Assembly (NCBI RefSeq): GCF_001469955.1
Contig: NZ_LOPU01000018.1
Location: 188,001-252,000 of the forward strand
Reading direction: 5' to 3'
DNA: 64,000 bases
DNA from: Haloprofundus marisrubri
Lineage (GTDB): Archaea; Halobacteriota; Halobacteria; Halobacteriales; Haloferacaceae
Of this stretch, positions 33,005-41,021 are shown one piece after another. The notes under the pieces are model-generated. The model saw only the letters and a list, made by a program, of their open reading frames with translations, had not been told where the DNA came from and searched no databases. The position numbers and the translations under genes were made by a program. The stretch's first letter is position 1, and each line of letters opens with the position of its first letter.

Positions 33005-34375
33005 TTAGTACTTGGGGTCCGCACCGGTGATACTGTACACGTCGTCCATGATGTCGTCGCGGACTTCGCGCCACGTCTCGAACCCGCCCGGCCGCGACGG
33101 ATAGCGGTCGTAGTGCTCCTTCAACTCGTTGGCTTTGCTGCGGACGCGAGCCAACTCGAACAGCGTGTCCCAGTGGCCGAACGTGTTCACGAGCGTCCGC
33201 AGTTTCAGACCGAGGTTCATCGAGTCGGTGCCGCCGCGGCCGACGGCGTCGGCGAGTTGCTGGCCGGGTACCGAGGTGACGATACCGACGAGTTCGTCAA
33301 CGTCGTGGACGCCGCCCCAGATGTTGTAGAGGTCGATGGCGGCGAAGCGCTTGCCGAAGTCGGTCATCACGTCGTGGTTGTACATCCACAGCGCTTCTTC
33401 GCTCACGTCGCCGTCGCCGATGGCGGCGATGGCGCGATTGGCCGCGCGGTGAGCGGACTTGGCCGCGCCGGGGATACCGCCGCCGGTGGTCGGATTGACG
33501 TGACCGGCAGCGTCGCCGACGGCAACGAAGCCGTCTGCGACCGCCGAGTCGTACGGGCGTCGCGTGGGAAGCGCCGCGCCGAGTTTGTCTTTCACCGTCG
33601 CGCCGGCGAACTCGGCGCGTCCACGAATGTCCTCTTTGAGCGCCTCGACGAGCTTCATCGGCTCTTTGTTCATCTGGAAGCCGAGACCGACGTTGATTTC
33701 GGTGGCCGTCCGCGGGAAGTACCAGAGGTAACCCAGTTCCGCGGTCGGCTTGAAGACGATGGCGTCGTCCCACTCGACGGGGTTGGGGATGTCGACGACT
33801 TCGCGGTACGCCGAACAGAACTGCGAGTAGTTGACGTTCGTGTCGAACGTCGTCCCCGAGAAATCGGTCTTGTCCTGTAGCAGTGAGAGCGCACCCGCGG
33901 CGTCGATGGTGACCTCCGCTTCGTAGTCGATGGCCTCACCTTTGCGCTTGGCGCGAACGCCGGTGACGGTGCCGTCGTCGGCCTGTGTCACGTCTTGGAC
34001 GACGGTGTCGTAGTGAATCTCCGCGCCGGTTCGTTCGGCCTCTTCGAGGATGATTTCGCCGTAGCGTTTGCGGTCGAGCACTGCTCCCGGTTCCGACAAC
34101 GGGATATCGAGTCGCTCGCCCGCGGGACTCTCGAACACCGCGCGCCGGATGTTCCGGTTGGTGAACGACTCCTCTTTCAGGTAGTCGAGGTCGATGACGT
34201 CCGGGAACGAACTCTTTCCTTTGATAGCGTCGCCGCAGGCGATGTGACCCGCCTCCTCGGACGACTTCCGCTCGATGATGACGGTGTCGAGCCCCGCAGA
34301 AGCCGTCGTCGCGGCGGCGAAGGCTCCGGCGGTGCCTCCTCCCACTACGACGATATCGTACGTATCCGCTGGCAT
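33005..34375 (-). CDS. Geranylgeranyl reductase family FAD-dependent protein
   Basis: 456 residues. The N-terminus DIVVVGGGTAGAFAAATTAS is the FAD dinucleotide loop. AGHIACGDAIKGKSSFPDV and LDRKRYGEIILEEAERTG follow, and the second FAD motif is FVAVGDAAGHVNPTTGGGI. These match digeranylgeranylglycerophospholipid reductases, which saturate the isoprenoid chains of archaeal lipids; related paralogues reduce other prenyl compounds, so the exact substrate is not certain. A C-terminal helical region of ~110 residues is present. It acts at the membrane surface. Copy A of the hairpin element starts right behind its stop. Confidence 0.88.
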   Translation of the reverse strand: MPADTYDIVVVGGGTAGAFAAATTASAGLDTVIIERKSSEEAGHIACGDAIKGKSSFPDVIDLDYLKEESFTNRNIRRAVFESPAGERLDIPLSEPGAVLDRKRYGEIILEEAERTGAEIHYDTVVQDVTQADDGTVTGVRAKRKGEAIDYEAEVTIDAAGALSLLQDKTDFSGTTFDTNVNYSQFCSAYREVVDIPNPVEWDDAIVFKPTAELGYLWYFPRTATEINVGLGFQMNKEPMKLVEALKEDIRGRAEFAGATVKDKLGAALPTRRPYDSAVADGFVAVGDAAGHVNPTTGGGIPGAAKSAHRAANRAIAAIGDGDVSEEALWMYNHDVMTDFGKRFAAIDLYNIWGGVHDVDELVGIVTSVPGQQLADAVGRGGTDSMNLGLKLRTLVNTFGHWDTLFELARVRSKANELKEHYDRYPSRPGGFETWREVRDDIMDDVYSITGADPKY

Positions 34376-34492
34376 AAACGGGTAGTTCCCCGTGGTCTCA
34401 TAAAAAACGCGTGCATCCGCTCACGTTCAGTGACCTGTTTCGCCGCTGTCCATGGTAACAAGAGATTTGTTCACACACGTCCTGCAGACTGT

Positions 34493-35140
34493 ATGCGACG
34501 CACACCGTTTCTCCTTCCGGCGGTTGTCCTCCTCGTCGTACTCTCGGGGTGTGTGGGCGGAGACGCGCTCACGCTCGAATCGAACCCCGCATCGATACCC
34601 GACGAGGCGTTGGCCGAAACCGGGTACCAACCCGGCGAGAGTCGCTCGGTCGTCGTCGAGCGACAACTCGGCATCGCTGGCACTGAGACGAACGTGACGC
34701 TCGTCGGATGGCTCTCGTCGTACAACCGTCCCGACGGTGGTGCGTCCGTCGTCCTGCTCTCGACACCGAACCCCAACGTCGCCGGTGTCTCCGCGAACCC
34801 GCTGGCCGGAGAGACGAGCGACGAACTCGTCGAACGGCTTCTCGAACAGTCGAACCGGGTCACCGGTGACTCGGTCGGCGAACTCCGACGCGTCGGCGAG
34901 ACCAATCGAACCGTCCTCGGCGAGCAGACGACTGTCGTCACCTACGAAGCGAGCGTGAGAACTGACAACCTCTCGGTGGACGGGTCGTCGGCGTCGAACG
35001 AGTCGATACCCGTCCGGTTCCACGTTGCGACAGTAAGCCACGGTGACGACGTCGTCGTCGCGCTTGCGATGCATCCTGCTGACCTCGACGAAGAAGACGC
35101 GCTGCTGTCGCTGTTCGAGCGCATCGAACACGAGGGTTGA
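34493..35140 (+). CDS. Lipoprotein, DUF6517-like
   Basis: 215 residues. The signal peptide MRRTPFLLPAVVLLVVLSGC has a lipobox LSGC with Cys20, so it is anchored by lipid outside the cell. The mature part opens LESNPASIPDEALAETGYQ, a pattern I associate with haloarchaeal DUF6517 proteins, and has a beta-rich body (ETNVTLVGWLSSYNR, TVVTYEASVRTDNL, VRFHVATVSHGDDVVVALA). Binding or enzymatic role unknown. Divergent from the reductase gene, with 117 nt between start codons. Confidence 0.75.
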   Translation: MRRTPFLLPAVVLLVVLSGCVGGDALTLESNPASIPDEALAETGYQPGESRSVVVERQLGIAGTETNVTLVGWLSSYNRPDGGASVVLLSTPNPNVAGVSANPLAGETSDELVERLLEQSNRVTGDSVGELRRVGETNRTVLGEQTTVVTYEASVRTDNLSVDGSSASNESIPVRFHVATVSHGDDVVVALAMHPADLDEEDALLSLFERIEHEG

Positions 35141-35188
35141 GACGAGACACAACAGAACACCTACGGTTCTCGACTATGCACGGGAGTC

Positions 35189-35542
35189 ATGGTCTCCGTG
35201 TTCGTCTCCGAAACCGTTCTCTGTACGCCGGGCGGCCCCGGAACGGAGACGCTAGTGAGTGTACTCCTGCTCGGTTTCGGTCTCGTCTGGACTCGGGCGA
35301 ACCGAGAAGAGCCGTGGCTCGGCAACCACGACGCAGCACTCGCGGTCACCGCCGTCGCAGCGCTGGGGAGTTTCGTCGTCTCCCTGTTCGGACTTTTACT
35401 GGTGGGCGTCTTCGACGACTTGCTCGGTTACGGTGGATTCGGCTGCGGCGTGCAGTGGCAGTATCTCCCCGGAATCGTCGTTTCGTTCGTCGCCGTTTTC
35501 CTGTTACTCCGAACAGGGCAACGGATTCGACGGACGAGATAA
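35189..35542 (+). CDS. 117-aa membrane protein, unknown
   Basis: Three hydrophobic segments: about 22-35 (TLVSVLLLGFGLVWT), 49-75 and 93-107, with a basic tail QRIRRTR. No family recognised. It follows the lipoprotein by 48 nt in the same direction and could be co-transcribed. Confidence 0.5.
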   Translation: MVSVFVSETVLCTPGGPGTETLVSVLLLGFGLVWTRANREEPWLGNHDAALAVTAVAALGSFVVSLFGLLLVGVFDDLLGYGGFGCGVQWQYLPGIVVSFVAVFLLLRTGQRIRRTR

Positions 35543-35794
35543 CGACTACCGGGACTCGGTAGTCAGAACGGAACGCATTTGATAGCGAACAGACGGCACA
35601 ACTGAACGTTCGACTCGCGGAGCGGCGTGCCGTACACCTGCTTCGACCGACCCCACGACGACTCGTCAACGCACGGGGTGTCTGGTCCCGTCTTCGCTGA
35701 TAAACCCTCGTCACGGTGCGGTCGCTGGAGATGGTTGAGATCGCTGAAGCAGTAGCAGTGGCTGTGCGGTGCAGTTAGCGGACAAGCAGTCGCA
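35543..35794. other. Intergenic region without a supported gene
   Basis: The 346-nt gap between the 117-aa gene and korB holds no convincing ORF; the minus-strand open frame here is an extension of a korB shadow frame. Its last 92 nt are copy B of the hairpin element. A GCTGTGCGGTGC stretch just before the element resembles GTGCGGTGCGGT before copy A, so the shared unit may extend upstream. Confidence 0.6.
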
Positions 35795-35886
35795 CCGCGA
35801 GCGAGGCGGATGCCTCGCTCGCGGCCTTTTTGGTGCAGATTTTTGCAAGCGGGGGTGCGCGAAGCGCACCCTCCGCAGCAAAAAGG
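35795..35886. repeat. Compound hairpin element, copy B
   Basis: A perfect 13-bp inverted repeat (CCGCGAGCGAGGC / GCCTCGCTCGCGG, loop GGAT, 35795-35824) is followed by CCTTTTT on the plus strand. The 38-nt core 35840-35877 follows, with the GCGGGGGTGCGC hairpin, then AGCAAAAAGG. It stops 2 nt before the korB stop codon. Same arrangement as copy A: a minus-strand gene stop, a U-run in its transcript, then the hairpin. Confidence 0.85.
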
Positions 35887-35888
35887 TG

Positions 35889-36755
35889 CTAGTAGAACTC
35901 GCGCACGAGGTCCATCGCGTCCTCGGGTGCGCCGTCCGGAATCTCGGACATGTTCTCGGTGAGGCCGTGCTGCTCCTCGTACGGCACCGAGTTCTCGTTC
36001 TGGTAGATGACGCCCTGGTACTCCTTGGAGGCGTCGAGGATGCGGTCCTTCGCCTCGTTGTAGTCGTGGCGGTCGTAGTCGTCGTCTTCGGCGAGGTCGA
36101 CGAGGTTGTCGCGGAAGTAGTCGTACGTGTCGACGTCGTTGAACGTCACGCACGGGCTGAACACGTTGACGAAGCCGAAGCCGTCGTGTTCGATGGCCTC
36201 CTGGACGATTTCGGCGTGTCGCATCGCGTCCGAGGAAAAGGACTGTGCGATGAACGTCGCGCCCGCCGCGAGCGCCAGCGCCATCGGGTTGACCGGCGGT
36301 TGTTTCGGCCCTTCCGGCGTCGTGGAGGTCTCGAAGTCCTCCCGGGAGGTCGGCGAGGCCTGACCCTTCGTGAGACCGTAGATACGGTTGTCCATGACGA
36401 CGTACGTCATGTCGACGTTGCGGCGGACGGCGTGGACGAAGTGGCCCGCGCCGATGGAGTAGCCGTCACCGTCGCCACCCGCGACCATCACTTCGAGGTC
36501 GGGGTTCGCCATCTTCACACCCGCGCCGACCGGCAGCGCGCGGCCGTGGACGCCGTGCATCGCGTAGCTGTGCATGTAAGTACCGATTTTACCGGAACAG
36601 CCGATGCCGGCGACGACGAACGTGTTGTCGGGGTCGTTGCCCGTGTTCGCCAGCGCCTTCATCATGCCGTTCATCGTCCCGAAGTCGCCGCACCCGGGAC
36701 ACCACGTCGGCTGTTTGTCGGACTTGAAGTCGGTGAATCGAACGTCTGAGCTCAT
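35889..36755 (-). CDS. korB: 2-oxoacid:ferredoxin oxidoreductase, beta subunit (probably KorB)
   Basis: 288 residues. It binds thiamine diphosphate through GGDGDGYSIGAGH and VMDNRIYGLTKGQ. 4Fe-4S ligands fit CPGCGDFG, GIGCSGK and FSPCVTFN. With KorA it oxidatively decarboxylates a 2-oxoacid to acyl-CoA with ferredoxin as acceptor. Haloarchaea have two such complexes; the sizes of this pair (288 and 585 residues) fit 2-oxoglutarate (Kor) better than pyruvate (Por), but this is inference. Its ATG overlaps the KorA stop by 4 nt. Confidence 0.88.
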   Translation of the reverse strand: MSSDVRFTDFKSDKQPTWCPGCGDFGTMNGMMKALANTGNDPDNTFVVAGIGCSGKIGTYMHSYAMHGVHGRALPVGAGVKMANPDLEVMVAGGDGDGYSIGAGHFVHAVRRNVDMTYVVMDNRIYGLTKGQASPTSREDFETSTTPEGPKQPPVNPMALALAAGATFIAQSFSSDAMRHAEIVQEAIEHDGFGFVNVFSPCVTFNDVDTYDYFRDNLVDLAEDDDYDRHDYNEAKDRILDASKEYQGVIYQNENSVPYEEQHGLTENMSEIPDGAPEDAMDLVREFY

Positions 36756-38509
36756 GCGGTAATCTCCTGTGAGAGCGTCTCTTTGATGTCTTCGGCCAGT
36801 TCGTCGGCCTTGAACCGGACGCCGTTGTATTTGTTCACACGCTTGACACGGGTAAGCGCGTCGTGTTCGAGGATGTCGGCGAACTGCCCGGTGTTGTTAC
36901 ACTCGACGACGATGACGTCGTCGGCGTCCTCTATGACCTCCGAGAGGTCCGGACGCGGGAAGATGTACGGCACCGAGATGAAGTGGACGTCGATGCCCTC
37001 CTCTTCGAGGAAGTCGATGGCTTCGACCATCGCACCCTCGTTCGAACCCCACGAGATGACGAGGTTTCCTGAATCGGTGTCGCCGAACTCGCGGTACGCC
37101 CACGGTTCGCGTTCCTGTGCGGTCTCGACCTTCCGGTTGCGCTTGTCGACCTGTTCGACACGCATGTCGGTGTCCTCGGTCCGGCGACCGAGTTCGTCGT
37201 GTTCGAGACCCGTCGACATGTGCGCGCCGCCGGACGTGCCGGGGAACGAACGCGGACTCACGCCGTCGTCGGTGAGCGCGTGCGGTTTGAACTGCTCTTT
37301 CTCGTTCTGCCACTCGCCGATGGTGTCGTCGTCGACGACCTTGCCGCGGTCGATTTCGACGGCGTCCATGTCGAACTCCTCGGGCGCGAACGTCTGTTCG
37401 GTGACCGCCATCGCCAGGTCGGAAGCAAGGTAGACAGGTGTTTGGTACTTCTCGGCGAGGTTGAACGCTTCCACGGTCTTGTGGAAACACTCGGCGACGG
37501 TGGTCGGTGCGAGCGTGAAGCGCGGAATCTCGCCGTGGCCGCCGTACACCATCTGGTTCAGGTCACCCTGCTCCTGTTTGGTTGGCATCCCCGTCGAGGG
37601 GCCCGAGCGCATCACGTCGACGATGACCAGCGGCGTCTCGCTCGTCGCGATGAGACCGAACGTCTCGGTCATCAGGTCGATACCCGGACCGGACGTCGCG
37701 GTCATCGCGCGGGCACCGGCGCGTGCGCCACCGAGTGCGAGGTTGATGGCCGCGAGTTCGTCTTCGGCCTGCACGACGTGACCGCCGTACTGCTCGATAC
37801 GACCGGTGAGATACTCCATCACGTCCGTTGCGGGCGTGATGGGGTAACCGGCGTAGAAGCGGCAGCCAGCGGCGAGTGCGCCCATGCCGATGGCCTCGTC
37901 ACCGTTGAGCAGAACGTAGTCGTTGTCCGTGGTTTCGAGGTCGTAGTCGAACTCGTGGTCGTAGTTCTCGTGGACGTAGTCGCGTCCGGCGCGGGCAGCC
38001 TCTTTGTTGTTGTCGACGATGGCCTGACCCTTGCCGCCGAAGCGCTTCTCCAGCGAACTGTCGAGATGTTCGATTGGGAAGTCGGCGACGGCGCACGCCG
38101 CACCGAGTGCGACGACGTTGCGCATGATAGCGCCACCTTTCTCCTCGGCGATACTCTGGAGAGGAACGTCCAGCCCGACCATTCCCTCCGGAATCTCGAC
38201 GCCCTGCATCGTGGTGCGCTCACCGTCGTAGACGATGACGCTGCCCTCGTGCAGTTCGTCGAGGTTCTCGTCGATGGTTCGCGGTGTGAGCGCGATGAGT
38301 ACGTCGAGTCGGTCCACGACACTCTGCACTTGGTCGACCGAGGTTCGGACCTTGTACGCCGTGTATCCGCCGCGGATACGAGACGCGAAGTCCTTCGAGG
38401 TGAACACGTGCCGGCCAGCCCGTGAGAGTGCCTGGGCGAAAATCTTCCCCGTAGAGTCGATGCCATCGCCAGCCTCTCCGCCGATGGCCCAGTTGAAGTC
38501 CGCAGGCAT
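36752..38509 (-). CDS. korA: 2-oxoacid:ferredoxin oxidoreductase, alpha subunit with fused gamma domain (probably KorA)
   Basis: 585 residues starting MPADFNWAIGGEAGDGIDST. Residues 1-190 are the gamma domain (GGEAGDGIDSTGKIFAQAL, then FASRIRGGYTAYKVR). From ~205 the alpha domain has GCRFYAGYPITPATDVMEYL, ATSGPGIDLMTETFGL and DVMRSGPSTGMPTKQEQGDL. The order gamma-alpha in one chain is the usual haloarchaeal architecture. ATG 38509 is supported by a TATA-like GGCTTTTGATTCG about 29 nt upstream. First gene of the korAB operon (4-nt overlap). Confidence 0.9.
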   Translation of the reverse strand: MPADFNWAIGGEAGDGIDSTGKIFAQALSRAGRHVFTSKDFASRIRGGYTAYKVRTSVDQVQSVVDRLDVLIALTPRTIDENLDELHEGSVIVYDGERTTMQGVEIPEGMVGLDVPLQSIAEEKGGAIMRNVVALGAACAVADFPIEHLDSSLEKRFGGKGQAIVDNNKEAARAGRDYVHENYDHEFDYDLETTDNDYVLLNGDEAIGMGALAAGCRFYAGYPITPATDVMEYLTGRIEQYGGHVVQAEDELAAINLALGGARAGARAMTATSGPGIDLMTETFGLIATSETPLVIVDVMRSGPSTGMPTKQEQGDLNQMVYGGHGEIPRFTLAPTTVAECFHKTVEAFNLAEKYQTPVYLASDLAMAVTEQTFAPEEFDMDAVEIDRGKVVDDDTIGEWQNEKEQFKPHALTDDGVSPRSFPGTSGGAHMSTGLEHDELGRRTEDTDMRVEQVDKRNRKVETAQEREPWAYREFGDTDSGNLVISWGSNEGAMVEAIDFLEEEGIDVHFISVPYIFPRPDLSEVIEDADDVIVVECNNTGQFADILEHDALTRVKRVNKYNGVRFKADELAEDIKETLSQEITA

Positions 38510-38747
38510 GCTGGTCGGTGCTTTCCTCGGACGAATCAAAAGCCTTCTGAAAGGAGCGGTTCGGTTTCGTCCCGCATTCGGGCGTTTTTGCGCGGCAACC
38601 ACTGAAAAGGCCTCCACTTTCGAACCAACTCAACGACGGATTTACACCCGACACCACTCGAAGTTGAAAACCGTCTCATCCGCCGTGTGTTGCACGCACT
38701 GACGAGAGTGGGAAGCCACTTTGTGGTGGCCGTCGAATCGGCCGGAT

Positions 38748-39380
38748 ATGGACGCAACCGTCGCCGTCACCGAGGTCAACTCGGTCGGCCCCAACACGGT
38801 CGCTATCGTGCTCGAATCGCCCGACGGGTTCGACGCTCGTCCCGGCCAGTTCGTCAAGCTTTCGGCCACCGTCGACGACGAGGACTACGCGCGCTTCTAC
38901 ACGCTCTCCTCGCCCGACGCCCACGACACCTTCGAGATAACCGTCGGCGTCGACCCCGAGGAAGCCGGCCCGTTCAGCCAGCACCTCCTCGACCTCGAAG
39001 CGGGCGACGAACTCGATATCTCCGGGCCGTTCGGCAACGAGTACTACGAAGACGAGTCGACTATCGTCGTCCTCGCCGGCGGACCGGGCGTCGGCGCGGC
39101 CGTCGGACTGGCCGAACGTGCGCTCCGCGACGGTGGGTCGGTTGCGCTCGTCTACAAAGACGACGCGCCCGCGCACGAGGAACGACTCGCCGACCTCCGT
39201 GAGCGCGGTGCGACGGTCGTCGTCACCGACGGTGACCTCGCCGACCACGTCGACGACGTCCACGACGACGACGCGCAGGTGTTCGTCTACGGCTTCGCCG
39301 ACTTCGTTCAGGAAGCCGCCGACGCCGTCGACGCCGCCGGCGGCGACCCCGCCGACGCGAAAGTCGAGAACTTCGGCTAA
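38748..39380 (+). CDS. FAD/NAD-binding oxidoreductase, ferredoxin reductase-like
   Basis: 210 residues. An N-terminal FAD barrel (PGQFVKLSATVDDEDY, then ARFYTLSSPDAHDTFEI with the RxYTxSS flavin motif) is joined to an NAD(P)-binding half (IVVLAGGPGVGAAVGLAERA). No 2Fe-2S domain is fused. It resembles haloarchaeal HcpB/FNR-like reductases that move electrons between NAD(P)H and ferredoxin or a flavoprotein partner. It diverges from korA; a ferredoxin partner of Kor would be consistent, but there is no direct proof. Confidence 0.85.
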   Translation: MDATVAVTEVNSVGPNTVAIVLESPDGFDARPGQFVKLSATVDDEDYARFYTLSSPDAHDTFEITVGVDPEEAGPFSQHLLDLEAGDELDISGPFGNEYYEDESTIVVLAGGPGVGAAVGLAERALRDGGSVALVYKDDAPAHEERLADLRERGATVVVTDGDLADHVDDVHDDDAQVFVYGFADFVQEAADAVDAAGGDPADAKVENFG

Positions 39381-39434
39381 CTGTCGACACGCCGACTCGT
39401 CTGGTGTCGCAAACGCCGTCGTTCCCCGTAACGG

Positions 39435-39443
39435 CAAAATATC
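39435..39443 (+). promoter_or_regulatory. TATA box for the kaiC-like gene
   Basis: CAAAATATC centred near 39439, 26 nt before ATG 39465. It favours this ATG over the TTG at 39456. Confidence 0.55.
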
Positions 39444-39464
39444 AGTAGCGTACTATTGCAGACG

Positions 39465-40985
39465 ATGGAAGAGGTCAACCACGAGTCCGCCGGCGAACGT
39501 TCCACCACGAAGGAGCGCGTCTCGGCTGGTATCGGTGGACTCGACGACGTATTACACGGTGGGTTCGTCCCGAACCGAACGTACATGGTGCGGGGTGAAC
39601 CGGGTGCCGGCAAGAGTATTCTCGGAATGCACTTTCTGCGCGCAGGCCTCGACGCCGGCGAATCGGTGCTCTATATCAATCTCGAAGAATCGACCGAGAA
39701 CGTCCGAGAGAACGCGGCGTCGTTGGGTATCGACCTCGACGGCGTCAAGTTTCTCGATTTGAGTCCCGACTCGGAGTACTTCGCGCAAAACCTCTCGTAC
39801 GACATCTTCAGCCCCGACGAAGTAGAGAGCGAGTCCGTCACCGAGGAGATAACCGAACGCGTCGAGGAACTCAACCCCGACCGACTGTTCATCGACCCGC
39901 TGACCCAACTCCGATATCTCGCGCCCGACGACTACCAGTTCCGAAAGCAGGTGCTGTCGCTGATGCGGTTTTTCAACGTTCAGGGTTCGACGGTGCTTTT
40001 CACCGCGCAGGCGACGCAGACGAGACCGGACGACGACCTCCAGTTCATCTGCGACGGGACGCTCCAACTCGCCCACGAGGGCCGACGCCGGTCGCTCACC
40101 GTCTCGAAGTTCCGTGGGTCGGGGTTCGAGAGCGGTCCCCACACGCTCACCATCGACGGAGATGGCATGTCGGTGTATCTGAACTCGCTGCCGCGAGTTC
40201 CCGACCACGACTTCGAGAGCGAGACCATCTCCTCGGGCGTCCCCGAACTGGACCAGTTACTCCACGGCGGCATCGAGCGTGGTACGGTGACGATTCTGAC
40301 CGGCCCGACCGGTGTCGGAAAGACGACCACCGGCATCCAGTTCATGAAAGAGGCCGCCGGCCGCGGCGAGCGCTCGGTCGTCTACCTGTTCGAGGAGACG
40401 AAGCGAACGCTCGCCGAACGTAGCAGCGCGGTCAACATCCCCATCGATGAGATGCTCGACCAAGGCACGCTCGAAATCGAGGAGATGGAACCGTTGGCAC
40501 AGACACCCGACCAGTTCAACGAACAAGTCCGACACGCAGTCGAAGCGAACGACGCCGAAATCGTCATGATAGACGGTGTCGTCGGCTACGAGTTCGGGCT
40601 CCTCGGTGGCGAAGACGAACTCGTTCGTAACCTCCACACGCTCTGTAAGTACCTCAAGAAACGGGGAGTCACGGTTATCCTCATCAACGAGGTCCAGAGC
40701 ATCACCGGCGATTTCCAAGTTTCGGGTGAAGGGCTTAGTTATCTCGCTGACAATATCGTTTTCCTGCAGCATCTCGAACTAGCAGGAGAGATGCGCAAAG
40801 CGGCCGGCGTGCTCAAGAAGCGGACGAGCGACTACGAGCGGCAACTACGTGAGTTCCGCATCACCGAGTACGGCGTAGAAATCGGGGAACCGCTGACGGG
40901 ACTGCGCGGTATCCTCAGCGGTCGACCCGAGCGGCCGACCGGAACGGACGGTCGAAACGACCGACAGAGTACGAACCATGAATAA
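39465..40985 (+). CDS. KaiC-like double-domain RecA-family ATPase
   Basis: 506 residues with two KaiC domains. Domain 1 has Walker A GEPGAGKS (about residues 44-51) and LYINLEESTENV. Domain 2 has GPTGVGKTT (about 279-287) and VYLFEETKRTLAER. LFIDPLTQLRYL and IVMIDGVVGYEFG are the Walker B strands. The second-domain EE pair, needed for KaiC chemistry, is present. Cyanobacterial KaiC is the clock; haloarchaeal homologues (Cir and other KaiC-like proteins) bind signal partners. The next gene, 36 nt downstream, is a receiver-GAF-HTH_10 regulator and a likely partner. The C-terminal tail is polar. Confidence 0.88.
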   Translation: MEEVNHESAGERSTTKERVSAGIGGLDDVLHGGFVPNRTYMVRGEPGAGKSILGMHFLRAGLDAGESVLYINLEESTENVRENAASLGIDLDGVKFLDLSPDSEYFAQNLSYDIFSPDEVESESVTEEITERVEELNPDRLFIDPLTQLRYLAPDDYQFRKQVLSLMRFFNVQGSTVLFTAQATQTRPDDDLQFICDGTLQLAHEGRRRSLTVSKFRGSGFESGPHTLTIDGDGMSVYLNSLPRVPDHDFESETISSGVPELDQLLHGGIERGTVTILTGPTGVGKTTTGIQFMKEAAGRGERSVVYLFEETKRTLAERSSAVNIPIDEMLDQGTLEIEEMEPLAQTPDQFNEQVRHAVEANDAEIVMIDGVVGYEFGLLGGEDELVRNLHTLCKYLKKRGVTVILINEVQSITGDFQVSGEGLSYLADNIVFLQHLELAGEMRKAAGVLKKRTSDYERQLREFRITEYGVEIGEPLTGLRGILSGRPERPTGTDGRNDRQSTNHE

Positions 40986-41021
40986 CCAGAGACGAGGGAG
41001 ACGCACGAGGCGGAGTCGGTC

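Noticed and set aside
35563-36153. Minus-strand ORF of 196 codons running past korB into the repeat
   Set aside because: It is out of frame with korB and Arg/Pro-rich; the downstream part crosses the hairpin element.
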